Assembly: GCA_964483325.1 (NCBI GenBank)
Contig: CAZAAW010000028.1
Location: forward strand, 1 to 31,482
Origin: CAZAAW01 sp964483325
GTDB taxonomy: Bacteria > Pseudomonadota > Alphaproteobacteria > Rhizobiales > Kaistiaceae
Direction: 5' to 3'
Length of the DNA stretch: 31,482 bases
Shown here: one piece after another, positions 15,787 through 23,115 of the stretch
Numbering within the stretch: the first letter of the stretch is position 1
Layout: every line of letters starts with the position of its first letter
Translations under genes and position numbers: made by a program
Notes under the pieces: model-generated
Seen by the model: only the letters and a program-made list of their open reading frames with translations
What the model was told of the DNA's origin: nothing
Database searches by the model: none

Positions 15787-16293
15787 ATGGACCTTGCCCC
15801 GATGGTCGACCGCCTTGACCGCAAGATCCTGCAGATCCTGCAGGAAGATGCCACCGTGCCCGTCGCCGAGATCGGCCGCCGCGTCGGCCTGTCGACCACG
15901 CCGTGCTGGCGCCGCATCCAGAAGCTGGAGGAGGAGGGCGTCATCATGCGGCGCGTCGCCGTCCTCGATCCCAAGAAGGTCAATGTGCGGGTGACGGCCT
16001 TCGTGTCGATCACCACCAACCAGCACAATGACGAATGGCTGCGCCGCTTCGCCGAGGTGATCCGCGACTTTGCCGAGGTGGTCGAGTTCTACCGCATGGC
16101 AGGGCAGATCGACTATCTGCTGCGCGTCGTGGTGCCGGATATCGAGGCCTATGACGTCTTCTACAAGAAGCTGATCGCCAAGATCGAGATCTCCGACGTG
16201 TCGACCTCCTTCGCCATGGAGCAGATCAAGTACACGACGGCGATGCCGCTCAGCTACATCGTGCTGGAGCGCGAGAAGGCCAACGTCGCCTGA
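15787..16293 (+). CDS. Lrp/AsnC-family transcriptional regulator
   Basis: Predicted 168 aa. An N-terminal winged helix-turn-helix spans about 8-60 (LDRKILQILQEDATVPVAEI, then GRRVGLSTTPCWRRIQKLEE). A C-terminal RAM/ligand-binding domain follows (VNVRVTAFVSI, FYRMAGQIDYLLRVVV, then SFAMEQIKYTTAMPL). These proteins form octamers or dimers and switch amino-acid metabolism genes in response to an amino acid. The effector and target are not evident; its divergent neighbour is the HigA-like gene about 450 bases away. No strong ribosome binding site precedes the ATG at 15787, and an internal ATG at 15802 is possible. It converges with the AlkD-like gene with only two bases between stops. Confidence 0.94.
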   Translation: MDLAPMVDRLDRKILQILQEDATVPVAEIGRRVGLSTTPCWRRIQKLEEEGVIMRRVAVLDPKKVNVRVTAFVSITTNQHNDEWLRRFAEVIRDFAEVVEFYRMAGQIDYLLRVVVPDIEAYDVFYKKLIAKIEISDVSTSFAMEQIKYTTAMPLSYIVLEREKANVA

Positions 16294-16295
16294 TC

Positions 16296-17006
16296 TCAGC
16301 GGCGCGCCATGATGCGCGCCAGCTGCGCCGGATCGCGCAGCTCCTTCGCCGCATCGCGGCCGATCCAGCGCGCCGTCCGGTCGTCCGAGGCGGCGAGCCG
16401 GTCGGCCAGCGCCAGCGCCGGCTTGTGCAGCGCCGGCGAGCGCTTGCCGATCTGGCGCAGCGCCCAGTTGACGGCCTTGCGGACGAAATTGCGCTCGTCG
16501 CCGGCATGGCGCTCGATCAGCGGCAGGAAGGCGAGCAGCCGGCCGTCCTCCACCTTGCCGTGCACGGCATAGGCGGCGAGGAGGGCAAAGCCGGCGCGGC
16601 GCACATAGAGGCGCTCGTCCGCCGCCCAGCCGGCGATCTTCTCCTCGACGAAAGGCGTCCTGACGAACAGCCTTGAGCAGGCCTGGTCGCAGATGTCCCA
16701 GGAATCGAAATCGGCCGCCCAGGCGTCCATCTGCGCCGATGTCACCTGCTGCGGCTCGTCGACCTGGGCGGCGAGGATGCGCGCCTCGTGCCGGCCGGTC
16801 GCCCACAGCGCCGCCGCCAGCGCGTGGCCACGCCCCAGCCGCCGCGCCAGCGGCTGCATCGCCGTGATCGAGACGCCGAAGGCCGTGTCGGTGTTGATGC
16901 CGAAGCGGGCCATGCCGGCGCGCCCGGCCTCGCTGCCGAGCGCCTCGAGCTCGGCCAGCGCAGCGGCGACGCGGGCGGCGACGGCTTCGCTCATTGTGTC
17001 GCTCAT
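16296..17006 (-). CDS. AlkD-like HEAT-repeat DNA alkylation repair glycosylase
   Basis: Predicted 236 aa, mostly helical HEAT-like repeats (PF08713 type). AlkD enzymes excise bulky or positively charged alkylpurines such as 7-methylguanine and 3-methyladenine without flipping the base. The functional residues can be placed: SWDICDQAC carries the conserved Trp and the catalytic Asp (W103, D107), and NFVRKAVNWALRQIGK carries the second aromatic (W181). The length is the family's usual. The ATGA overlap with the upstream dehydrogenase gene implies co-translation, although no functional link between the two is obvious. A second possible ATG lies four codons in. Together with the AAG-type glycosylase at 4406 this gives the window two unrelated alkylpurine glycosylases. 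Confidence 0.9.
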   Translation of the reverse strand: MSDTMSEAVAARVAAALAELEALGSEAGRAGMARFGINTDTAFGVSITAMQPLARRLGRGHALAAALWATGRHEARILAAQVDEPQQVTSAQMDAWAADFDSWDICDQACSRLFVRTPFVEEKIAGWAADERLYVRRAGFALLAAYAVHGKVEDGRLLAFLPLIERHAGDERNFVRKAVNWALRQIGKRSPALHKPALALADRLAASDDRTARWIGRDAAKELRDPAQLARIMARR

Positions 17007-17881
17007 GGCTTCCCCGGCGGCTCCAGCCGGGCGATGAGGCTCGACGTGTCCCAGCGCCGGCCGCCCATCGCCTGCACCTCGGCATAGAACTGGTCGACCA
17101 GGGCGGCGACCGGCAGGCGCGCCCCGTTATGGCGCGCTTCGGCGAGGCAGATGGCGAGATCCTTGCGCATCCAGTCGACGGCGAAGCCGAAATCGAAGCG
17201 GCCGTCGCTCATCGTCCGCCAGCGATTCTCCATCTGCCAGGACTGCGCCGCGCCCCTGGCGATGACGCCGATCGCCTTCTCGACGTCGAGGCCGGCCGCC
17301 TTGGCGAAATGGATGCCCTCCGCCAGGCCCTGCACCAGCCCGGCGATGCAGATCTGGTTGACCATCTTGGTGAGCTGGCCGGCGCCCGGCGGTCCCATCA
17401 GCCCGACCATTCGGCCATACGCCTCCATCAGCGGCCGGCCGCGTGCGAAATCCGCCTCCGTGCCGCCGGCCATGATGGTGAGCGTGCCGTTCTCGGCGCC
17501 GGCCTGGCCGCCCGACACCGGCGCGTCGAGGAAGCCGACGCCGCGACCGGCGGCGAGGCCGTGCAGCTGGCGCGCGACATCGGCCGAGGCGGTGGTGTGA
17601 TCGACGAGGAGGGCGCCCGCCGCCATGCCAGCCAGCGTCCCGTCGTCGCCGAGCACGACGGAGCGGAGGTCGTCGTCATTGCCGACGCAGACGAACACCG
17701 CCTCCGCCTCCGCCGCCGCCTGCCGCGGCGTGGCAGCGCGGCCGCCGCCATGCTGCGCCGTCCAGGCCTCGGCCCTGGAGGGCGTGCGGTTGTAGACCGT
17801 GACGGCGTGGCCCTTCGCCGCCAGATGGCCGGCCATCGGGAAGCCCATGACGCCCAGTCCGATGAATGCTACCCGCGCCAT
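17003..17881 (-). CDS. NAD(P)-dependent beta-hydroxyacid dehydrogenase (3-hydroxyisobutyrate dehydrogenase family)
   Basis: Predicted 292-aa oxidoreductase. The Rossmann motif GLGVMG is at 8-13. The substrate-binding motif FLDAPVSGG is at 118-125. The catalytic lysine K172 lies in GAGQLTKMVNQ. The all-helical C-terminal domain follows. Family members oxidise 3-hydroxyisobutyrate, tartronate semialdehyde or related acids; GLYR-type succinic semialdehyde reductases share the motifs, so the substrate is not assigned. VYNRTP after the second strand, with Arg near the cofactor ribose, suggests NADP rather than NAD. It is the first gene of a two-gene minus-strand unit with the AlkD-like gene (4-base overlap). 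It diverges from mrp across a repeat-containing gap. Confidence 0.9.
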   Translation of the reverse strand: MARVAFIGLGVMGFPMAGHLAAKGHAVTVYNRTPSRAEAWTAQHGGGRAATPRQAAAEAEAVFVCVGNDDDLRSVVLGDDGTLAGMAAGALLVDHTTASADVARQLHGLAAGRGVGFLDAPVSGGQAGAENGTLTIMAGGTEADFARGRPLMEAYGRMVGLMGPPGAGQLTKMVNQICIAGLVQGLAEGIHFAKAAGLDVEKAIGVIARGAAQSWQMENRWRTMSDGRFDFGFAVDWMRKDLAICLAEARHNGARLPVAALVDQFYAEVQAMGGRRWDTSSLIARLEPPGKP

Positions 17882-17996
17882 GCCGTCTTTCCCTCGTGCT
17901 GCCAGGAGTCTACGCCGCTTGGGCTTTACGCCGCTTGGGCTCCGCCGCTTCTAGCGCGCCCGGCACGGCAGGGGAATTGGCAGGCGCCGGCTCTTG

Positions 17997-18165
17997 CCTC
18001 TCCCATAGGGAGAGGCCGGGAGCCTTGGTGAGCGCAGCGAACCTAGGCGGACGGGTGAGGGGTTCTGCCGGTGGGAATCCTGCCCCTGCGTCGCTACCGC
18101 GTGTCGCCGTCGGTAACCCTCACCCGGAACGCTGACGCGTTCCGACCTCTCCCGGGGGGAGAGGT
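17997..18165. repeat. 169-bp dispersed palindromic repeat, copy B
   Basis: Same plan as copy A at 13716: CCTCTCCCATAGGGAGAGGC, GGACGGGTGAGGGG, GGGAATCCTGCCCC, CGGTAACCCTCACCCGG, and a final ACCTCTCCC-GGGGGGAGAGGT. It occupies the divergent gap 17882-18345 between the dehydrogenase and mrp. The rest of that gap holds no gene; any promoter for mrp must lie after about 18170. Confidence 0.8.
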
Positions 18166-18345
18166 AAGGCGCTGCCCCGGCGGCGCAGCAACTCCACGCA
18201 GGCGCTCCCGCCCGACCCCATTGCGCGGCGCGTTGCGAGCGATGGGACGGAACGTCGCTTCCGGGAGCGGCCGCGGTCTGCTAGCCCAGCAGCATGACAG
18301 GTGCCGCGGCGCTGCCGGCACGCCCCTCTTCCCGGCGGGATGCTC

Positions 18346-19536
18346 ATGACCACCATCAGCAAGGACATGATCCTCGAACGCCTGCGCCATGTGCGCGGGC
18401 CTGACCTTTCCGGCGACATCGTCTCGCTCGGCCTTGTCTCCGACATCCTGATCACCGGCGGCAAGGTGATGTTCTCCATCACCGTCGATGCCGACCGGGC
18501 GGCGGAGCTGGAGCCGCTGCGCAAGGCGGCGGAGCAGATCGTCCGCGAGGCGCCGGGGGTCGAGGACGTGATGGTGGTGCTGACGGCGGAGAAGAATGCC
18601 GGCGGTGCCGCGCCACGGCCGGCGCAGCCGCAGCCGCGGCCCGTCGCGGCCGTCCCGCCGCATGGCGAGCGCCGTCCGCCGCCGGCGCCGCCCGCCCGCC
18701 GCGCCGCGCCGGCGGCGGCGAAGGCCGGCGTTCCCGGCGTCGCGGCGATCGTCGCCGTCGCCAGCGGCAAGGGCGGCGTCGGCAAGTCGACCACGGCGGT
18801 CAATCTCGCCCTCGGCCTTGCCGCCAACGGCCTTCGCGTCGGCATTCTCGATGCCGACATCTACGGCCCGTCGCTGCCGCGGCTCCTTAGGATCCACGGG
18901 CGTCCGGAGGTGATCTCGGGGCGGACGCTGCGGCCGATGGAGGCCTACGGCCTCAAGGCGATGTCGATGGGCTTCCTCGTCGAGGAGGAGACGCCAATGA
19001 TCTGGCGCGGGCCGATGGTCATCTCGGCGCTGACCCAGATGCTGCGCGAGGTCGCCTGGGGCGAGCTCGACGTGCTTGTCGTCGACATGCCGCCCGGCAC
19101 CGGCGACGCCCAGCTCACCATGGCGCAGCAGGTGCCGCTGGCCGGCGCGGTGATCGTCTCGACGCCGCAGGACCTGGCGCTGATCGATGCCCGCAAGGGG
19201 CTGGCGATGTTCCAGCGCGTCGACGTGCCGGTGCTCGGCATCGTCGAGAACATGAGCACCTTCATCTGCCCGCATTGCGGTGGGCGCTCCGACATTTTCG
19301 GCCATGGTGGCGCCCGCCACGAGGCCGAGCGCCTCGGCGTTCCCTTCCTCGGCGAGGTGCCGCTGACCATGACCATCCGCGAGACCTCCGACGCCGGGAC
19401 GCCGGTCATGGCGACGGCGCCGGACGGGCCGGAAGCGGCGGTCTACCGCGCCATCGCGGCACAGGTGTGGGCCGGCATCGCGCGGGAGCGCGCCGAGGGC
19501 GGCCGGCCGCCGCCGGCCATCGTCATCGAGGAGTAG
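18346..19536 (+). CDS. Mrp/ApbC (NBP35-type) iron-sulfur cluster carrier ATPase
   Basis: Predicted 396 aa. Residues 1-84 form a MIP18/DUF59 domain (ILERLRHVRGPDLSGDIVSL). A Pro/Ala-rich linker spans about 86-128, and a deviant-Walker P-loop ATPase follows (VASGKGGVGKSTTAVNLALG, 138-157; LDADIYGPS, 168-176; VVDMPPGTGD, 245-254). CPHC at 308-311 is the pair that binds a bridging 4Fe-4S cluster between subunits. The protein carries and transfers Fe-S clusters in the cytosol. The start at 18346 (MTTISKDM) is preferred because GGCGGGA precedes it; 18340 and a GTG at 18301 are also in frame. It is convergent with the DUF3144 gene, nine bases apart. Confidence 0.95.
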   Translation: MTTISKDMILERLRHVRGPDLSGDIVSLGLVSDILITGGKVMFSITVDADRAAELEPLRKAAEQIVREAPGVEDVMVVLTAEKNAGGAAPRPAQPQPRPVAAVPPHGERRPPPAPPARRAAPAAAKAGVPGVAAIVAVASGKGGVGKSTTAVNLALGLAANGLRVGILDADIYGPSLPRLLRIHGRPEVISGRTLRPMEAYGLKAMSMGFLVEEETPMIWRGPMVISALTQMLREVAWGELDVLVVDMPPGTGDAQLTMAQQVPLAGAVIVSTPQDLALIDARKGLAMFQRVDVPVLGIVENMSTFICPHCGGRSDIFGHGGARHEAERLGVPFLGEVPLTMTIRETSDAGTPVMATAPDGPEAAVYRAIAAQVWAGIARERAEGGRPPPAIVIEE

Positions 19537-19545
19537 CGGCCGAGG

Positions 19546-19845
19546 CTAGCCGAGCGTCGGATCGTCGAGATGGGTCTGCAGCATGATGCGGTAGCGCTGC
19601 GTCATCTCGTTGAGATAGGCCTCGCGGTCCGGCACCTTCAGCACCGACTTGCCGATGAAGGCGCCGTAGCGGGCGGCGGCATAGAGCATCGGCATGTGGA
19701 TCACCGGCGCCGGATGCTTCTTGTTCATCTTGTTGGCGGCGCTGATGAAGCTGTCGCTCAGCTGGACGAAGAGCTCCTTGTCGTCGGGCGCTGCCGCAGC
19801 GGCGGCGGGCGTCGTCTTGCTGGCACGGCGGTCATGTCGGTTCAT
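19546..19845 (-). CDS. DUF3144-family small protein
   Basis: Predicted 99 aa with no signal peptide or membrane segment. After a charged, Ala-rich start (MNRHDRRASK) comes the family core: FVQLSDSFISAANKMNKKHP, MLYAAARYGAFIGKSVL, EMTQRYRIMLQTHLDD. This matches my memory of DUF3144, a mostly helical family of unknown function. The ATG at 19845 was chosen because the upstream in-frame reading runs through a tandem 11-bp repeat. It follows the EamA transporter gene on the same strand (74 bases) and may be its operon partner. No biochemical role can be read from the sequence. Confidence 0.78.
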   Translation of the reverse strand: MNRHDRRASKTTPAAAAAAPDDKELFVQLSDSFISAANKMNKKHPAPVIHMPMLYAAARYGAFIGKSVLKVPDREAYLNEMTQRYRIMLQTHLDDPTLG

Positions 19846-19857
19846 GGGAACACCACG

Positions 19858-19890
19858 CTTGATCCTGGCTTGATCTTGGCTTGATCTTGG
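19858..19890. repeat. Three tandem copies of an 11-bp unit
   Basis: CTTGATCCTGG is followed by two copies of CTTGATCTTGG, head to tail without a gap. They lie between the end of the EamA transporter gene and the start of the DUF3144 gene on the minus strand. They may be slippage-generated, or may bind a protein in the leader. Confidence 0.7.
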
Positions 19891-19918
19891 GATGGGGGCG
19901 GCCGGTCGCGACGGCGGG

Positions 19919-20860
19919 TCAGATCTCCGGCGCGGCATTGTCGGGCCGCAGCACCGTCACCGGCGCCTCGCCGCGCCGCCGCGCCACCTGCCGCTCGCGA
20001 TAGAACGTATAGACGCCCGTTGCAATGATCAGCGCCGTGCCGAGCAGCGTCAGGCCGTCGGGCATGTCGTGCCAGACCAGGTAGCCGAGGATCATCGCCC
20101 AGACGACCTGGGTGTAGCGGAAGGGCGCCACCGTCGCCATGTCGGCGGTGCGCAGCGACAGGATCAGGGTCAGGAAGGCGGCGGCGATGAGGAGGCCGGC
20201 AGCGACCAGCCCGGCAACTTCCCAGGCGCTCGGCATGCGCCAGTCCTCGCCGAGGCCGAGCGCCGCGCCGGTGGCGAGCAGCGCTGCCGAGCCGATGGCC
20301 GAGACGACCGGAGCGGAAATGGCCGCCGGCATCTGCCGCGTGACGAGGTCGCGCATGGTGATGAAGGCGACGGCGGCGAGGCAGAGCAGGGCAAAGGCGT
20401 CGAAGCCGGCAAAGCCCGGCCGCACGACGATCAGCATGCCGACGAAGCCGACGGCGATCGCCGTCCAGCGGCGCCAGCCGACATGGTCGCGCAGCAGCAG
20501 GGCGCCGGCGGCGGTGGTGGTCAGCGGCACCATCTGCAGGATTGTCGTGGCATTGGCGATCGGCATGTGGAACAGCGCCGTCATGTAGGTGCCGGTGGCG
20601 CCGGCCTCGCCGATCGAGCGCAGCGCGACGAGCGGATGCAGCGCCGCCCGCCAGCGGCGATGCTCGCCGAGGGCGACGATCAGCACCAGGATCGCCGCCG
20701 TCGAGACGATGCCGCGCAGGAAGATGATCTCGCCCAGCGGTAGCGCCGCACCGAACAGCTTGGTGCCGAGCAGTTTGGCGATGGTGTCGTTGCCGATGAA
20801 GAGGAGCGACGACACCATCATCAGGCCGATGCCGACGAGATTGTCGCGAGGGGTGGGCAT
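19919..20860 (-). CDS. EamA-type (drug/metabolite superfamily) membrane transporter
   Basis: Predicted 313 aa with ten hydrophobic segments arranged as two repeats of five, the usual plan of EamA/RhaT proteins in the inner membrane. Recognisable pieces are LVGIGLMMVSSLLFIGNDTI (segment 1), GEIIFLRGIVST, MPIANATTILQMVPLTTTAA, then APFRYTQVVWAMILGYLVW in the second half. Such proteins export or import small metabolites, but the substrate cannot be predicted. The C-terminal tail of about 25 residues is basic and cytosolic. The start at 20860 gives a short cytosolic N terminus. Downstream is the DUF3144 gene; upstream, 85 bases away on the same strand, is the oxidase gene, so the three may form one transcript. 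Confidence 0.92.
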   Translation of the reverse strand: MPTPRDNLVGIGLMMVSSLLFIGNDTIAKLLGTKLFGAALPLGEIIFLRGIVSTAAILVLIVALGEHRRWRAALHPLVALRSIGEAGATGTYMTALFHMPIANATTILQMVPLTTTAAGALLLRDHVGWRRWTAIAVGFVGMLIVVRPGFAGFDAFALLCLAAVAFITMRDLVTRQMPAAISAPVVSAIGSAALLATGAALGLGEDWRMPSAWEVAGLVAAGLLIAAAFLTLILSLRTADMATVAPFRYTQVVWAMILGYLVWHDMPDGLTLLGTALIIATGVYTFYRERQVARRRGEAPVTVLRPDNAAPEI

Positions 20861-20945
20861 GGGCGCGAATCATCCGGGCGCAGGGAGACAACGGCCTGCG
20901 CCGGCCAGCCTTGCCGGCCGCCGTAACGGGAGGCAAGGGGAAAGC

Positions 20946-22076
20946 TCAGAAGCGCGCCAGGCTGAACATGCCGAGGCCGGGCGGCGTCCCGCCGCTGGCG
21001 AGCTCGGCGAGGATTTCGCCGACGACGCTGGCGAACTTGTAGCCGTGGCCGGAGCAGGGCGAGGCGACGATCACCTCCGGCTGGCGGGGCAGGCGGTCGA
21101 TGATGAAATGCTCGTCCGGCGTGTTGGTGAACATGCAGGTCCTGAGCGCCATCGTCGGGCCGTCGGCGTCCGGGAAGTAGCGCCCGACGCAGCGCCGCAG
21201 CAGCGCCTCGTCGGCCGGGCCGACATTGCGGGAGAGGTCGTCGGCCGGGCCGGTTTCGCCGAGATGATGGTAGAGCCCGATCTTGAAGCCGGGCACGCCC
21301 CAGATCGGCAGGGCGTAAGTGCGCCCCTCCGGCACCGACAGGTTGACCACCGGGAAGGCGGCGGGCGCATAGAGCGCCGGGTCGGCCGGCTGGAACCAGC
21401 CCAGCACCTGCCGCTCCGGCGTCGCCAGGCCCCGCAGCGCCGGCACCAGCTCCTGCATCCAGGCGCCGGCCGCCAGGACCAGCGTGCCGGCCTCGTAGGC
21501 GCCGCGCTCGGTGGTGACGCGCACGCCGCCGCCGGCCAGCGGCGCCCAGTCCAGCACCTTCTCGCGGGCATGGATTTCGGCACCGGCCGCCTGCGCCAGC
21601 GTCACATGCGCAACGATCGCCCGCTCCGAGGCGATGAAGCCGCCGTCCGGCTGCAGCAGCGCGCCATAGGCGTCGGGCAGCCGGTAGCCGGGAAAGCGGC
21701 GGTTGACCTCGGCGCCGGTCAGCGTCTCGTGGGCAAGGCCATGGGCGCGAGCCGAAGCCAGCGCACCCGCGAAGACGGCGCTGCCGGCCGGCCCGGCATC
21801 GATCGAGCCGGTGCGGAAATAGAGCGGCTCGCCATAGGCGGCGCCGGCCTCCTGCCACAGCGCCAGCGCCCGCTGCAGGAAGGGCACGTAGTCGCGACCC
21901 TCGTAATAGGGGAGGCGGATGATACGCGTGGCGCCATGCGAGGAGCCGAAGCTGTTGGGGATGTCGAAGCGCTCGATCCCCAGCACGCGCCGCCCGCGCC
22001 GCGCCAGCTGCCAGCACGCCGCCGATCCCATGCCGCCGACGCCGACGACGATCGTATCATAGGGTCCGTCACTCAT
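20946..22076 (-). CDS. Monomeric sarcosine / N-methyl-L-tryptophan oxidase family flavoenzyme
   Basis: Predicted 376 aa. The family oxidatively demethylates N-methyl amino acids, producing formaldehyde and hydrogen peroxide with covalently bound FAD. The N-terminal dinucleotide motif is IVVGVGGMGSAACW (9-22), with the FAD ribose acid E35. SFGSSHGATRIIRLPYYEG (42-60) is a family hallmark. K265 in GFKIG is the oxygen-activating lysine, and C314 in CMFTNTPDEHFIID is the cysteine that holds FAD covalently. The C terminus has the SGHGYKF motif. All catalytic elements are present and the length matches MSOX/SolA. Substrate choice between sarcosine, N-methyltryptophan and pipecolate is not decided. 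AGGAGG lies about 14 bases before the ATG, a little far. Upstream is the repeat array. Confidence 0.93.
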   Translation of the reverse strand: MSDGPYDTIVVGVGGMGSAACWQLARRGRRVLGIERFDIPNSFGSSHGATRIIRLPYYEGRDYVPFLQRALALWQEAGAAYGEPLYFRTGSIDAGPAGSAVFAGALASARAHGLAHETLTGAEVNRRFPGYRLPDAYGALLQPDGGFIASERAIVAHVTLAQAAGAEIHAREKVLDWAPLAGGGVRVTTERGAYEAGTLVLAAGAWMQELVPALRGLATPERQVLGWFQPADPALYAPAAFPVVNLSVPEGRTYALPIWGVPGFKIGLYHHLGETGPADDLSRNVGPADEALLRRCVGRYFPDADGPTMALRTCMFTNTPDEHFIIDRLPRQPEVIVASPCSGHGYKFASVVGEILAELASGGTPPGLGMFSLARF

Positions 22077-22184
22077 GCCGCCGGCCCGCCGCCTCCTGGT
22101 TTACGCCACAAGACCCGACATCGCCGCGCCGAGCAAGAGTCCTGCCCCATCCACGCGAACATGGATGGCGCAGAAGGGGCTCCA

Positions 22185-22380
22185 CCTCTCCCATAGGGAG
22201 AGGTCGGGAGCCTTGGTGAGCGCAGCGAGCCTAGGCGGACGGGTGAGGGGTTCGGCCGCCGGGAATCCTGCCCCGGCGTTGCAGCCTCGTGTCAGCGGCG
22301 GTGTCCCTCACCCGGAAACGCTCCGCGTTTCCGACCCCCGGATCAAGTCCGGGGGCAGGCTCTCTCCCACAGGGAGAGGT
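22185..22380. repeat. Dispersed repeat copy C, first unit of a tandem array
   Basis: Same architecture as copies A and B, with a near-identical centre. Near its right end an extra hairpin block of about 27 bases, containing CCGGATCAAGTCCGG (22338-22352), interrupts the final ACCTCTCCC arm. The same block occurs at 31390-31404. It is followed by a roughly 50-base spacer (GAAGAGGCGCACACGCCC and on) that recurs after the next two units. Confidence 0.8.
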
Positions 22381-22430
22381 GAAGAGGCGCACACGCCCCC
22401 TCCGCCCCACAGGCGTCATGGCCGGGCTCC

Positions 22431-22601
22431 ACCTCTCCCTAAGGGAGAGGTCGGGAGCCTTGGTGAGCGCAGCGAGCCTAGGCGGACGGGTGAGGGGTTC
22501 GGCCGCCGGGAATCCTGCCCCGGCGTTGCAGCCTCGTGTCAGCGGCAGTGACCCTCACCCGGAAACGCTCCGCGTTTCCGACCTCTCCCATTGGGAGAGG
22601 T
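22431..22601. repeat. Dispersed repeat copy D, second unit of the tandem array
   Basis: An intact 171-base copy, ACCTCTCCCTAAGGGAGAGG to ACCTCTCCCATTGGGAGAGGT. With its 49-base spacer it gives a period of about 220 bases. The inner region GCGCAGCGAGCCTAGGCGG and GTGTCAGCGGCAGTGACC is closer to units C and E than to copies A and B, consistent with local duplication. Confidence 0.8.
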
Positions 22602-22650
22602 GAAGAGGCGCACGCGCCCCTCCGCCCCACAGGCGTCATGGCCGAGCTCC

Positions 22651-23075
22651 ACCTCTCCCATAGGGCTACCGCATGCACACATCTGATTTGCGCTAACGAC
22701 TCGCGTGAGTGGACGGGGCGAAAATCGCAGGATTTTCAACGATACACGCTGCCTTCCATCCCCAATGGCGCGCACCTAAGCCCCCAAGCTAACGTGTTGA
22801 TTTCGCTAGATGGAATCAGATGTGTGCATGCGGTAGCCCATAGGGAGAGGTCGGGAGCCTTGGTGAGCGCAGCGAACCTAGGCGGACGGGTGAGGGGTGC
22901 GGCCCTCGGGAATCCTGCCCCGGCGTTGCGGCCTCGTGTCAGCGGCAGTGACCCTCACCCGGAAACGCTCCGCGTTTTCCGACCTCTCCCATTGGGAGAG
23001 GTGAAGAGGCGCACACGCCCCTCCGCCCCACAGGCGTCATGGCCGGGGTCGCCACCTCTCCCATAGGGAGAGGTG
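22651..23075. repeat. Dispersed repeat copy E, third unit, split by an insertion, plus a fourth partial unit
   Basis: The unit begins ACCTCTCCCATAGG at 22651, is interrupted at 22665-22837, resumes CCATAGGGAGAGGTCGGG, and ends at 23002. The recurring spacer follows, then a partial fourth start (ACCTCTCCCATAGGGAGAGG at about 23055). Together with units C and D and the insertion, this accounts for nearly all of the gene-free stretch 22077-23115. Confidence 0.8.
22665..22837. mobile_element. 173-bp MITE-like insertion with perfect 24-bp inverted ends
   Basis: The left end 22665-22688 begins GCTACCGCATGCACACATCT, and its exact reverse complement occupies 22814-22837. CCATAGG lies on both sides (22658-22664 and 22838-22844), a probable 7-bp target duplication. 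Because the site is itself palindromic, 5 or 9 bp fit equally well. Removing the element and one copy restores the CCTCTCCCATAGGGAGAGG hairpin found in the other repeat units. The 125-base interior has no gene and a lower GC content than its surroundings. It is presumably mobilised in trans by a transposase elsewhere in the genome. Confidence 0.85.
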
Positions 23076-23115
23076 AAGAGGCGCGCACCGATGGCGCCAA
23101 CCTTGCGCCGGCCTC

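Noticed and set aside
22687..22815. Possible small gene inside the MITE-like element
   Set aside because: The roughly 125-base interior has no credible start with a ribosome binding site. Frames crossing it read through the inverted ends and into the flanking repeats.
22185..23075. Possible CRISPR array (regular repeats with spacers)
   Set aside because: The repeats are about 171 bases and the spacers are nearly identical to each other. CRISPR has 23-47-base repeats with unique spacers, and no cas gene is present.
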